From Pseudogulbenkiania ferrooxidans 2002 (GTDB lineage: Bacteria > Pseudomonadota > Gammaproteobacteria > Burkholderiales > Chromobacteriaceae): a DNA stretch of 60,959 nt. The DNA lies in NCBI RefSeq assembly GCF_000174355.1, contig NZ_ACIS01000015.1, positions 1-60,959 of the forward strand. The letters run 5' to 3'. Positions 1 to 8,932 of the stretch are shown here, piece by piece; position 1 is the stretch's first letter, and each line of letters begins with the position of its first letter. The notes under the pieces were generated by a model. It had not been told where the DNA came from, made no database searches, and saw nothing but the letters and a program-made list of their open reading frames with translations. The position numbers and the translations under genes are program-made.

Positions 1-742
1 CCAGTTCCGCCGCCGCCGCACCGTCACCGACGATCAGCCAGTGCAGATGGCGCCCCTCCGCCAGCAGCCGCCGGTAGCACGCCGCCATCAGCCGGTACGA
101 GGCCATCTTGTCGCCCGGGCGCAGCATCGCCACGCTGATCAGCCAGGGCCGCGCCGGGTCGAGCCCGGCTTCGCGCGCCAGCTCCCCCCGCGGGCGGCGC
201 CGCGCCAACGTCGTGGTGTCGATGAACGGCGGCAGCCGGCGCAGCACCCGCAGCGGGTTGGCCAGGATCGTCGCCAGGCCGGGCTCGTCGCGCGGGTTGA
301 CGATGAAGATGCGTGCCGCCTGGCGGATCGCCGCCACGCAGTCGGACAGGTTGTCCTGCCACAGCCCGCCTTCCTGCTGCGGCGCGTGCGAGGCCTCGCA
401 CAGCAGGTAGGGGATGCCGAGCGCGCGGCACACCGCCGGGCCGATCCAGTCCGGCGCCTTGTGGTAGAGGTGGTAGGTGAACCAGGCCTGCGGCCGCTCC
501 TCCGGCGGACGGGCGCGATAGGCGGCGATCAGCGCCGCGGCGCGGCGTTCGGCGCGCGCCTTGAGCCGCTGTTGCTGGCGCGGATCACCGACGCCGTCGT
601 AGCTGCGCAGGCTGGAGGCCAGCTCCACTTGCCAGCCGGCCAGGCGCAGACCGCGCAGCAACAGCCGCGCCAGCGTGCGGTCGCCGGACGGCACCGGGTG
701 GCGCGGCGATTTCAATGGGGCGTAGAAGGCGAGACGGGGCAT
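1..742 (-). CDS. Glycosyltransferase family 4 protein, C-terminus beyond window
   Basis: Open reading frame starting MPRLAFYAPLKSP and still open at base 1, so only about 247 N-terminal residues are visible. The start region and the later stretches RPWLISVAMLRPGDK and LHWLIVGDG match the hinge between the two Rossmann domains of GT-B glycosyltransferases; the second, nucleotide-sugar-binding domain lies outside. It would transfer a sugar from a nucleotide donor at the cytoplasmic face during envelope polysaccharide or LPS synthesis; the acceptor cannot be told. The start codon lies 31 bases inside the end of the upstream glycosyltransferase gene, which suggests translational coupling and a shared pathway. 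Confidence 0.8.
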   Translation of the reverse strand, partial: MPRLAFYAPLKSPRHPVPSGDRTLARLLLRGLRLAGWQVELASSLRSYDGVGDPRQQQRLKARAERRAAALIAAYRARPPEERPQAWFTYHLYHKAPDWIGPAVCRALGIPYLLCEASHAPQQEGGLWQDNLSDCVAAIRQAARIFIVNPRDEPGLATILANPLRVLRRLPPFIDTTTLARRRPRGELAREAGLDPARPWLISVAMLRPGDKMASYRLMAACYRRLLAEGRHLHWLIVGDGAAAAEL

Positions 743-1992
743 GCTGCCTCCGTAGCGGGAAGAGGGGTGTCAAAACAGGCCAGCAGCCGCTCGATGCCGC
801 GCTCCATGGCGAACTCGCGGCGCACCCGCTCGGCGCCGGCCTGGGCCAGGCGCTGGCGCAGGCCGGGGTCGGCGATCAGCCGCGCCAGCGCCGCGCCGAG
901 CGCCGCCACGTCGCCGGGTTCCACCAGCACGCCGCTCACGCCGTCCTCGATCAGTTCGGGGATGCCCGACAGCCGCGTCGACAGGCAGCACACACCCTGG
1001 CTCTGCGCTTCCATCAGCACGTTGGGCAGGCCGTCGCGGTCGCCGTCGTCGACCACCTTGCACGGCAGCGCGAAGAGATCGGCCTGGCGGTAGGCCGGCA
1101 GCACCTCTTGCTGCGGCAGCGCGCCCAGCCAGCGGATGTTGTCGGCCAGCCCGAGCCGCTCCGCCTGGCGTTTGAGTTCCGGCAGCAGCGTGCCGCCGCC
1201 GATGTGGCTCAGGCGCCAGTGCTGCCCGGGCGGCAGCGTCGCCAGCGCCGCGAGCAGGTCGTCGTAGCCCTTCTTGGCCACGGCGCGGCCCACCGACAGC
1301 AGCTCCACCGGGTGCGCCGGGTCGCTGCCGTCGCGCGCGGCCGGGGGCGCGGGCGGCGGCGGAAAGCGCGCGAAGCTGATGCCGTGGTAGACCAGATGCA
1401 CCTTGCCGCGCCCCTCAGGCAACGCCGAGAGGTAGTCGTGGTTGGCGCGGGTGCAGGTGGCGAGCCACTGCATGTCGGCCAGCTTGGCGCGGATTTCCCA
1501 CTCCGGCTGGGTCCACACGTCCTTGGCGTGCGCCGACGCCGCCCACGGCAGGCCGCTCAGGCGCGCGGCGTAGCGCGTCACCGAACCGGGGGTGTGGATG
1601 AAATGCACGTAGAGCTGCTCGATCTCGGGCGGGCACTCCGCCGCCAGCACCAGTGCCTGGCCGAAACGGCGCACCCGGTTGGGGGTGAAGTCGCGCGCGA
1701 GGTCGGCGAGGAACAGCCGCCAGGTCGCCCACAGCGCCGCCGGCCGGCGCAGCGCCAGCAACGCGGCACGCAGCACGCGCCACGGCTGCTGGTACAGGTA
1801 CTCCGGCAGATACACCACGCGGGCGCGGATCTCGTCGTGCACCGGGTGGCGCTCCAGGTCGGTGGGGTGGCGCAGCGAAAACAGCGTCAGCGTGAAGCCG
1901 CGCGCCTCCAGCTCGCGCAGCTCCTGCGCGATGAAGGTTTCGGAAAGGCGCGGGTAGCCTTTCAGGACGACGCCGAGGTGGCGGGTTGGCAT
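712..1992 (-). CDS. Glycosyltransferase family 4 (WcaL-like)
   Basis: About 426 residues from the chosen start MPTRHLGVVLKGYPRLSETF; a start 14 codons upstream is possible but adds residues unlike the family. The opening KGYPRLSETFI is typical of exopolysaccharide GT4 enzymes related to colanic acid WcaL. A GT-B C-terminal domain is visible: LLSVGRAVAKKGYDDLL opens it, and DGLPNVLMEAQSQG followed by SGIPELIEDG supplies the EX7E-type donor-binding segment. The role is sugar transfer in surface polysaccharide assembly. It is followed, with overlap, by a second glycosyltransferase, so both probably belong to a cluster that continues to the left of the window. No good Shine-Dalgarno is seen at either start. 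Confidence 0.85.
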   Translation of the reverse strand: MPTRHLGVVLKGYPRLSETFIAQELRELEARGFTLTLFSLRHPTDLERHPVHDEIRARVVYLPEYLYQQPWRVLRAALLALRRPAALWATWRLFLADLARDFTPNRVRRFGQALVLAAECPPEIEQLYVHFIHTPGSVTRYAARLSGLPWAASAHAKDVWTQPEWEIRAKLADMQWLATCTRANHDYLSALPEGRGKVHLVYHGISFARFPPPPAPPAARDGSDPAHPVELLSVGRAVAKKGYDDLLAALATLPPGQHWRLSHIGGGTLLPELKRQAERLGLADNIRWLGALPQQEVLPAYRQADLFALPCKVVDDGDRDGLPNVLMEAQSQGVCCLSTRLSGIPELIEDGVSGVLVEPGDVAALGAALARLIADPGLRQRLAQAGAERVRREFAMERGIERLLACFDTPLPATEAACPVSPSTPH

Positions 1993-2084
1993 GGTGGGGT
2001 TCCGGTCGCTCTGTTGGGTTGTGGCCGAGACCATTCCAGTATCGACCAGTTTTGCGCGCCATGCCGTGGCTTCGCGCGGGCGAC

Positions 2085-2116
2085 AAAAAACCGCCCGGCC
2101 GTTGCCGGCCGGGCGG
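2085..2116 (-). terminator. Rho-independent terminator of pnt operon
   Basis: Perfect 10-bp GC stem (ccgcccggcc / ggccgggcgg) with a 6-base loop, followed on the minus strand by six T residues. It lies about 30 bases past the pntB stop codon and closes the transhydrogenase transcription unit. Confidence 0.9.
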
Positions 2117-2146
2117 TCGATCTTTCAAGGTTGGCCCAAGCCGGCG

Positions 2147-3517
2147 TTAATGCGCCACGCTCTTCACCAGGTCTTCCACCACCTTCTTGGCGTCGCCGAA
2201 CACCATCATGGTCTTGTCCATGTAGAACAGCTCGTTGTCCAGACCGGCGTAACCGGCGTTCATCGAGCGTTTGACCACCACCACGGTGCGCGCCTTGTGC
2301 GCCTCCAGGATCGGCATGCCGTAGATCGGGCTTGCCTTGTCCTTCTGCGCCGCCGGGTTCACCACGTCGTTGGCGCCGATCACCAGCACCACGTCGGTGT
2401 TGGCGAAGTCGGAGTTGATCTCCTCCATCTCCTGCACCTGCTCGTACGGTACCTCGGCTTCAGCCAGCAGCACGTTCATGTGCCCCGGCATGCGGCCCGC
2501 CACCGGGTGGATGGCGTAGCGCACCTTCACCCCGGCCTCGTGCAGCAACTCGGCGAACTCCTGCAGCGCGTGCTGCGCACGCGACACCGCCAGGCCGTAA
2601 CCCGGCACGATGATCACGCTGTCGGCGTTGCTCATCAGGAAGCCGGCGTCCTCGGCCGAGCCCGACTTGTAGTTCTTCGGACCCGACGCGCCCGCCGCCG
2701 CCGCGGCCGGTTCGGCGCCGAAGCCGCCCAACAGCACGCTGACGATGGAGCGGTTCATCGCCCGGCACATGATGTAGGACAGGATGGCACCGGAGGAACC
2801 GACGCAGGCGCCGGCGATGATCAGCACCGGGTTGTTCAGGGTGAAGCCGATGCCCGCCGCCGCCCAGCCCGAGTACGAGTTCAGCATCGACACCACCACC
2901 GGCATGTCGGCGCCGCCGATCGGAATGATCAACGTCACGCCCAGCACCAGCGCCACCGCCACCATCGCCAGGAAGGCGGCGTGGCTATCGCTGACGAAGT
3001 AGACGATGCCGAAGCCCACCATGGCGATGGCCAGGATCAGGTTGAGCAGGTGCTGGCCGCTAAACGACACCGCCTTGGAGCCGAACTTGCCCGACAGCTT
3101 GCCGAACGCCACCACCGAGGCGGTGAAAGTGATCGCGCCGATGAAGGCGCCGATGAACAGCTCGACCTTCTGCACCGGGGTATGCTCCACCCCGCTGTGG
3201 AAGATCGCCGCCACCGCGATCAGCACCGCCGAGAGGCCGACCAGCGAGTGCATCGCCGCCACCAGCTCCGGCATGCCGGTCATCTCGACGGTCTTGGCGC
3301 GCCACGCCCCGATCACCGCACCGCCGGCGATGGCTGCGCCGATCAGCGCCAGCACCGGCTTGTCCATGATCAGGAAGGTGGTGACCACGGCGATCAGCAT
3401 GCCCACCATGCCGTACAGGTTGCCGCGCAAGGCGGACACGGGGCTGGACAGCCCCTTCAGCGCGAGGATGAACAGCACCGCCGCGATCAGGTAGAGGATT
3501 GCAGAGATATTTTCCAT
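2147..3517 (-). CDS. pntB: NAD(P) transhydrogenase subunit beta
   Basis: 456 residues, close to the 462 of E. coli PntB. It forms the NADP(H)-binding and membrane part of the proton-translocating transhydrogenase, which uses the proton motive force to drive hydride transfer from NADH to NADP+. The N-terminal ~260 residues are a run of hydrophobic helices. The C-terminal domain III carries VIIVPGYGLAVSRAQHALQE and later VLVIGANDVVNPAAQ, the characteristic NADP-binding segments. It follows pntAB by 9 bases and ends the operon just before a strong terminator. Confidence 0.97.
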   Translation of the reverse strand: MENISAILYLIAAVLFILALKGLSSPVSALRGNLYGMVGMLIAVVTTFLIMDKPVLALIGAAIAGGAVIGAWRAKTVEMTGMPELVAAMHSLVGLSAVLIAVAAIFHSGVEHTPVQKVELFIGAFIGAITFTASVVAFGKLSGKFGSKAVSFSGQHLLNLILAIAMVGFGIVYFVSDSHAAFLAMVAVALVLGVTLIIPIGGADMPVVVSMLNSYSGWAAAGIGFTLNNPVLIIAGACVGSSGAILSYIMCRAMNRSIVSVLLGGFGAEPAAAAAGASGPKNYKSGSAEDAGFLMSNADSVIIVPGYGLAVSRAQHALQEFAELLHEAGVKVRYAIHPVAGRMPGHMNVLLAEAEVPYEQVQEMEEINSDFANTDVVLVIGANDVVNPAAQKDKASPIYGMPILEAHKARTVVVVKRSMNAGYAGLDNELFYMDKTMMVFGDAKKVVEDLVKSVAH

Positions 3518-3526
3518 GGCGGCTCC

Positions 3527-3823
3527 TTACCTTTTCTTCTTCTTGAACATATCGAGCATGCGCTGGGTCACCAGGAAGCCGCCGAAGATGTTGATGCTGG
3601 CCAGGAAGATGCCGATGGCGCCGAGCACGGACGTCAGGGTGATGGCCTCACCGTTGATGTCCACCACCTGCAGCAGCGCCCCGACCACGATGATGCCCGA
3701 AATGGCGTTGGTCACCGCCATCAGCGGGGTGTGCAGCGCCGGGGTGACGTTCCACACCACGTGATAGCCGACGAACACGGCCAGCACGAACACGGTCAGA
3801 CTGGTGATGAAAGGATCGATCAT
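3527..3823 (-). CDS. pntAB: NAD(P) transhydrogenase subunit alpha, membrane part (PntA2)
   Basis: 98-residue membrane protein with about three hydrophobic helices. It corresponds to the C-terminal transmembrane part of E. coli PntA, encoded here as a separate polypeptide as in Rhodospirillum-type three-subunit transhydrogenases. The motif [20 protein letters not shown] is the conserved core of the first helix pair. It sits 17 bases after pntAA and 9 before pntB, so the three are one operon. Confidence 0.95.
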   Translation of the reverse strand: MIDPFITSLTVFVLAVFVGYHVVWNVTPALHTPLMAVTNAISGIIVVGALLQVVDINGEAITLTSVLGAIGIFLASINIFGGFLVTQRMLDMFKKKKR

Positions 3824-3840
3824 GATGCTCTCCTGGAAGG

Positions 3841-5004
<1,164 letters not shown>

Positions 5005-5047
5005 GGTCAGTTCCTCAGTTGTGTGAAAAGCGTTAGTAAAGACGGCA

Positions 5048-5081
5048 AACGGCTGTTATCCCCGAAGATTAAACAGCCGTT
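5048..5081. promoter_or_regulatory. Inverted repeat upstream of pntAA
   Basis: Perfect 10-bp inverted repeat (aacggctgtt / aacagccgtt) with a 14-base spacer in the A+T-rich leader of the transhydrogenase operon. It could be an operator or an mRNA leader hairpin. There is no T-run on the minus strand, so it is not a terminator for that direction. Confidence 0.4.
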
Positions 5082-5158
5082 CGTTTTATCTTTATGTATT
5101 TATTTGTTATTAAGCGTAGCGCTTTTATACTTTTGCGACAAATTTTGCGGAAAACTTG

Positions 5159-5243
5159 TCCACTGTCAATGCGACTTTAGATGTCCCAGATTGCACCGGC
5201 ATGTCTTGCTCCGCTGTCAATCCGACTCCAAACGTCACCCCAG
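5159..5243. repeat. Degenerate direct repeat pair
   Basis: Two adjacent units sharing tcc(a/g)ctgtcaat(g/c)cgact followed by a gtc and cccag block, about 51 bases apart. The second runs into the 3' end of the TSUP permease gene. A looser third relative lies downstream of gyrB. They may be remnants of an interspersed element. Confidence 0.4.
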
Positions 5244-5990
5244 CATGTCGTAGGCGAACTTGCCGATCAGCCCGGTCACCAGGATCAGGAACAACACCCG
5301 CACCAGCCCGGCTCCGCCCTTGATGGCAATGCGGCTCCCGACCTGGGCACCGACGATGTTCGACAACGCCATCGGAATGCTCACCGCGTACAGAATGTTG
5401 CCGGTGGTGACAAAAAACGACAGTGCCGCGATATTGGTCGCCAGGTTCACCACCTTGGCCGCGGCCGAGGCGTGCAGAAAGTCGAAGGCGAAACAGCGCA
5501 CGAACAGGAAAATCAGGAACGTCCCGGTACCCGGCCCGAAAATGCCGTCGTAGAAGCCGATGCCGCCGCCGATCAGCAGCGCCAGCCGCTTCTCCCGCGC
5601 GGTGACCGCCGTCGGCTTGTGCACCCGCCCCAGATCCTTCTTCTTCAAGGTATACAGCGCCATCGCGATCAACAGCACCAGCACCACTGGTTTCATCACC
5701 TGCTTCGGCACGTGGCTCGCCGCGGTGGCGCCGGCGAACGACAGCAGGAAGGCCGCGCCGGTGGCCGGCAGAATCAGGCCCCACGCCATCCTCACCCGTT
5801 TGACGAAGCTGCGCGTGGCGCTGGCGGTACCGAACACCGAGGCGAACTTGTTGGTGCCCAGCAGCGTGGCCGGAGCCTGCGTCGGCAAACCGTTGAACAG
5901 CGCCGGCAGCTGGATCAGTCCACCGCCACCGACTGCCGAATCGATCATGCCGGCAAAAAACGCCATCAGGCATAGAAAAACCATTTCCAT
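5235..5990 (-). CDS. TSUP (TauE/SafE) family membrane permease
   Basis: About 251 residues from MEMVFLCLMAFFAGMIDSAV, chosen because an AGAAGAA ribosome-binding site precedes it and the family begins here; a longer frame upstream is not needed. The glycine-rich helix FFAGMIDSAVGGGGLIQLP and the later repeat GGGIGFYDGIFGPGTGTF are the two hallmark halves of the TSUP fold, an inner-membrane exporter of sulfite or small organosulfur or carboxylate anions. The substrate cannot be assigned from sequence. It stands alone, divergent from ugpQ. Confidence 0.9.
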   Translation of the reverse strand: MEMVFLCLMAFFAGMIDSAVGGGGLIQLPALFNGLPTQAPATLLGTNKFASVFGTASATRSFVKRVRMAWGLILPATGAAFLLSFAGATAASHVPKQVMKPVVLVLLIAMALYTLKKKDLGRVHKPTAVTAREKRLALLIGGGIGFYDGIFGPGTGTFLIFLFVRCFAFDFLHASAAAKVVNLATNIAALSFFVTTGNILYAVSIPMALSNIVGAQVGSRIAIKGGAGLVRVLFLILVTGLIGKFAYDMLG

Positions 5991-6184
5991 TGGGCTATTT
6001 CTTCTATTTGTTGCGCCGCACAAGCCATGATGACAGTAACTTTTTGTCACACGAGCTGTAAAGCAGGGTTTACGATTAAGGGAAAACGCGAGACCGTAAA
6101 GCATAATCGATTCCAACGTTTTTCACGTTGGGGCGGCAATGAGCCGCTTGTCATGCCGCCCGTCATCCCGATCGAGGTACCGAA

Positions 6185-6937
6185 GTGACCATGCCGTTAT
6201 GGCCCTATCCGCTGGTATTCGCCCATCGTCTAGGCGGAGCGCTGGCACCGGAAAACACCCTGGCAGGCTTGTTGATCGCGGCACGGCTGGGCGTACGCGC
6301 GGTGGAGTGCGACGTCAAGCTGTCGGCCGACGGCGAGCCGTTCCTGTTGCACGACGACACCCTGCAGCGCACCACCAACGGTGCCGGCCCGGCCCGCGCG
6401 CTGACGTTGGCGCAGCTGCGCGAACTGGACGCCGGCAGCCGCTTCCACGCCGCCTTCGCCGGCGAAGCGTTGCCGCTCCTGGAGGAGCTGGCCACGCTGT
6501 GCCGCAGTGGCGGCATCCAGGTCAACCTCGAGATCAAGCCCTGCCCGGGGCGCGAGGCCGAAACCGGGCGCGTGGTCGCCCGCGCGGCGCGGCGGCTATG
6601 GCAGCGCGCCGCAGTGCCGCCGCTGCTGTCGTCGTTCTCGGCCGAGGCGCTGCACGCCGCCCGCATCGCGGCACCGGAGTTGCCACGCGGCCTGCTGTTT
6701 GACACGGTGCCGGCCAACTGGCGCGCCCAGCTTGACGCCGTCGGCGCCCTGGCGCTGCACTGCCACCACGCCAGCCTCAACCTGGCGTTGGTCGAATCCA
6801 TCCACAGCGCCGGCTACGCCGTCATGGCCTACACCGTGAACGACGTCATGGAAGCGCGGCTGCTGCAGTCCTGGGGGGTCGACATGCTGTGCACCGACCG
6901 CCCGGACCGATTGGGAGAGCTGCAAAGCCGGGTCTAG
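6185..6937 (+). CDS. ugpQ: Glycerophosphodiester phosphodiesterase, UgpQ type
   Basis: 250 residues, similar in length and motif order to E. coli UgpQ. It hydrolyses glycerophosphodiesters to glycerol-3-phosphate and an alcohol in the cytoplasm. AHRLGGALAPENTLAG contains the catalytic His and Glu of the GDPD barrel, followed by ECDVKLSADGEPFLLHDDTL with the second catalytic His and metal ligands, NLEIKPCPG, and the C-terminal YTVNDVMEARLLQSWGVD. The GTG at 6185 has GAGG at ideal spacing; ATG at 6191 is the alternative. The convergent glpD would use its product glycerol-3-phosphate. Confidence 0.94.
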   Translation: MTMPLWPYPLVFAHRLGGALAPENTLAGLLIAARLGVRAVECDVKLSADGEPFLLHDDTLQRTTNGAGPARALTLAQLRELDAGSRFHAAFAGEALPLLEELATLCRSGGIQVNLEIKPCPGREAETGRVVARAARRLWQRAAVPPLLSSFSAEALHAARIAAPELPRGLLFDTVPANWRAQLDAVGALALHCHHASLNLALVESIHSAGYAVMAYTVNDVMEARLLQSWGVDMLCTDRPDRLGELQSRV

Positions 6938-6939
6938 CC

Positions 6940-7142
6940 CATCCCATGAGGTGGCTGTGCCTTCGCATCTTGAGTGCTGGCGGACGGCGTGCAAATCTCT
7001 CGCTGAGCCAATCGAAGATTGGCACGCAGGGATTTGCACGCCGTCATTCGCTCCGCGATACGGAATCCTCAGCTACGGCATGATCATTCCGGTTACTGTG
7101 CTCCGGTAGCACTCAACCTGCCTTGGCTCGCTCACCCACTGG
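6940..7142 (+). repeat. Interspersed structured repeat, copy 1 (diverged, enlarged)
   Basis: Shares with the other three copies the blocks gaggtggctgtgcct, gcatcttgagtgctgg, cggaatcctca, cattccggtt and caacctgccttggctcgctc in the same order. It fills the gap between convergent ugpQ and glpD. Unlike the others it contains an extra nested inverted repeat in its left half, and its apical palindrome has decayed. Confidence 0.65.
6983..7045. repeat. Nested inverted repeat inside repeat copy 1
   Basis: Outer arms gacggcgtgcaaatc and gatttgcacgccgtc pair perfectly over 15 bp. Inside them gccaatc-gaa-gattggc forms a second perfect 7-bp hairpin. The two stems are separated by short asymmetric loops of 9 and 7 bases. 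This block is absent from the other repeat copies. Confidence 0.75.
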
Positions 7143-7151
7143 AACGGACTT

Positions 7152-8651
7152 TCAGTCCATCCCCAACCCCGCATAGCGCCTCTCCCACTCGGCAGCAAAA
7201 GCCTGGCGCTCGGCCGCGCTCATCGCCAGCCCGCACTTGCTGCGGCGCCACAATACGTCGTCCGGCTGGCGTGCCCACTCCTCCCTGATCAGGTATTCCA
7301 CCTCGCGCTGGTACAGGCCGCCGCCATGGTTGGTGCCGAGGTCGGCCAGCGCCGTCGCTTCTTGCAGCAGCCGCTCGATCAGGCTGCCGTGGCGCTGCAG
7401 CAGCGCCGTCAGCAGGGTTGCCGGCAGCCAGGGATAACGCTGCGCCAGCTGGTGCCGGTAGGCGCTCAGCGTCAGCGTCGGCAAGACGCCGCCGGGCAGC
7501 GCCGGGGGCGGCTCGTCCGGCAGCTCCAGGTCGAAGTGGCCGGCCAGCCGTGTCAGCGCGGCGCGCGCCAGCTGGCGATGCGTGGTGAGCTTGCCGCCAA
7601 ACACCGACAACAGCGGCACGTCGCTGCCGTCGAGTTCCAGATGGTAGTCGCGCGTCACCGCCGTGGCGCTGGGCGAGCCGTCGTCGAACAGCGGCCTCAC
7701 CCCGGCAAAGCTCCACACCACATCCTGCGGCCGGATCGGGCGCACGAAATACTCGTTCACCACGCGGCACAGGTAGTCGATCTCCTCCGCGCTCGCCGCC
7801 AGTGTCGCCGGGTCGCCGTCGAACGGCACGTCGGTGGTGCCGATCAGGGTGTAGTCGCCGTACGGCAGCACGAACACCACGCGGCGGTCGCCGTTTTGCA
7901 GCAGGTAGGCGTGCTCGCCCTCGTAGCAGCGCGGCACCACGATGTGGCTGCCCTTGACCAGTCGCAGGCGGGAGCGTCCGGCGTGACCCAGGCTGGTTTC
8001 CAGCACCCGTTCCACCCACGGACCGGCGGCGTTCACCAGTGCGCTTGCCGTCACCGTGCGCGGCGCACCGGAAGAATCCGCCAGGCGCGCCAGCCAGCCC
8101 CCCTCGCTGCGGCAGGCGCCTTCCAGGCGGGTGCGGGTCAGCACGTCGGCGCCGTACTCGCGCGCCTGCATCGCGTTGAGCACCACCAGCCGGGCGTCGT
8201 CGACCCAGCAATCGGCGTAGCTGAAGCCGGTATGGTAGCGCGGGCGCAGCGGCGCCCCGGCCGGATGCTGCGCCAGCGTCAGGCGCTGGCTGGCCGGCAG
8301 CTGCTCGCGGCTGCCGAGGTGGTCGTACAGCAGCAGCCCGAGGCGGATCATCCACACCGGGCGCAGCGCCTTGTGATGCGGCAGGATGAAGGTCAGCGGG
8401 CGGATGATGTGCGGCGCCATCGCCAGCAGCACCTCGCGCTCCGCCAGCGCCTCGCGCACCAGGCGGAACTCGCCATACTCCAGGTAACGCAGGCCGCCGT
8501 GGATCAGCTTGCTCGACGCCGACGAGGTATGCGCCGCCAGGTCGTCCTGCTCCACCAGCAGCACCGAGAGTCCGCACTGGGCCGCCAGGTTGGCGATGCC
8601 ACAGCCGTTGATACCGCCCCCCACCACCAGCACATCGTAATGATCTCGCAT
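7152..8651 (-). CDS. glpD: Aerobic glycerol-3-phosphate dehydrogenase
   Basis: 499 residues (E. coli GlpD 501) from MRDHYDVLVVGGGINGCGIA, chosen because the FAD dinucleotide-binding motif GGGINGCG must sit at the N-terminus; a longer upstream frame has no family character. The membrane-associated flavoenzyme oxidises sn-glycerol-3-phosphate to dihydroxyacetone phosphate and passes electrons to quinone. HTSSASSKLIHGGLRYLE is the conserved FAD/substrate loop, and LIGTTDVPFDGDP and FGGKLTTHRQLAR are further DAO-family signatures. A GGATGGGG ribosome-binding site precedes the start. It lies convergent to ugpQ, whose product it consumes. Confidence 0.97.
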   Translation of the reverse strand: MRDHYDVLVVGGGINGCGIANLAAQCGLSVLLVEQDDLAAHTSSASSKLIHGGLRYLEYGEFRLVREALAEREVLLAMAPHIIRPLTFILPHHKALRPVWMIRLGLLLYDHLGSREQLPASQRLTLAQHPAGAPLRPRYHTGFSYADCWVDDARLVVLNAMQAREYGADVLTRTRLEGACRSEGGWLARLADSSGAPRTVTASALVNAAGPWVERVLETSLGHAGRSRLRLVKGSHIVVPRCYEGEHAYLLQNGDRRVVFVLPYGDYTLIGTTDVPFDGDPATLAASAEEIDYLCRVVNEYFVRPIRPQDVVWSFAGVRPLFDDGSPSATAVTRDYHLELDGSDVPLLSVFGGKLTTHRQLARAALTRLAGHFDLELPDEPPPALPGGVLPTLTLSAYRHQLAQRYPWLPATLLTALLQRHGSLIERLLQEATALADLGTNHGGGLYQREVEYLIREEWARQPDDVLWRRSKCGLAMSAAERQAFAAEWERRYAGLGMD

Positions 8652-8932
8652 CGTTGCCCCATCCCGTTTGGCTGTCCTGCTTTCAGCATACGACATGGTG
8701 CCGGCGCAAGGAGGGCGGCGGTGGTCAATAGCGCCGGCACATGGGCGGCGCCATGGGCCGCCAGCCCCCACCGCGATCCGATGCCACAACCAGGTAAAAA
8801 TTTGTTCGGCATCTACTCATTCGGCATGGTGGACGGTATTTTTCCGGTAGAATGTCGGGCACCATGGCACTCGCTGCGTCCCGGTGCCATTCCGGCTCAT
8901 GCCCACTAACCCGACCCTAGTCCGACAACACC

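Noticed and set aside
5058..5066. TTATCCCCG and the related gtggggataa near 21022 as further DnaA boxes
   Set aside because: They differ from TTATCCACA, are isolated and far from dnaA.
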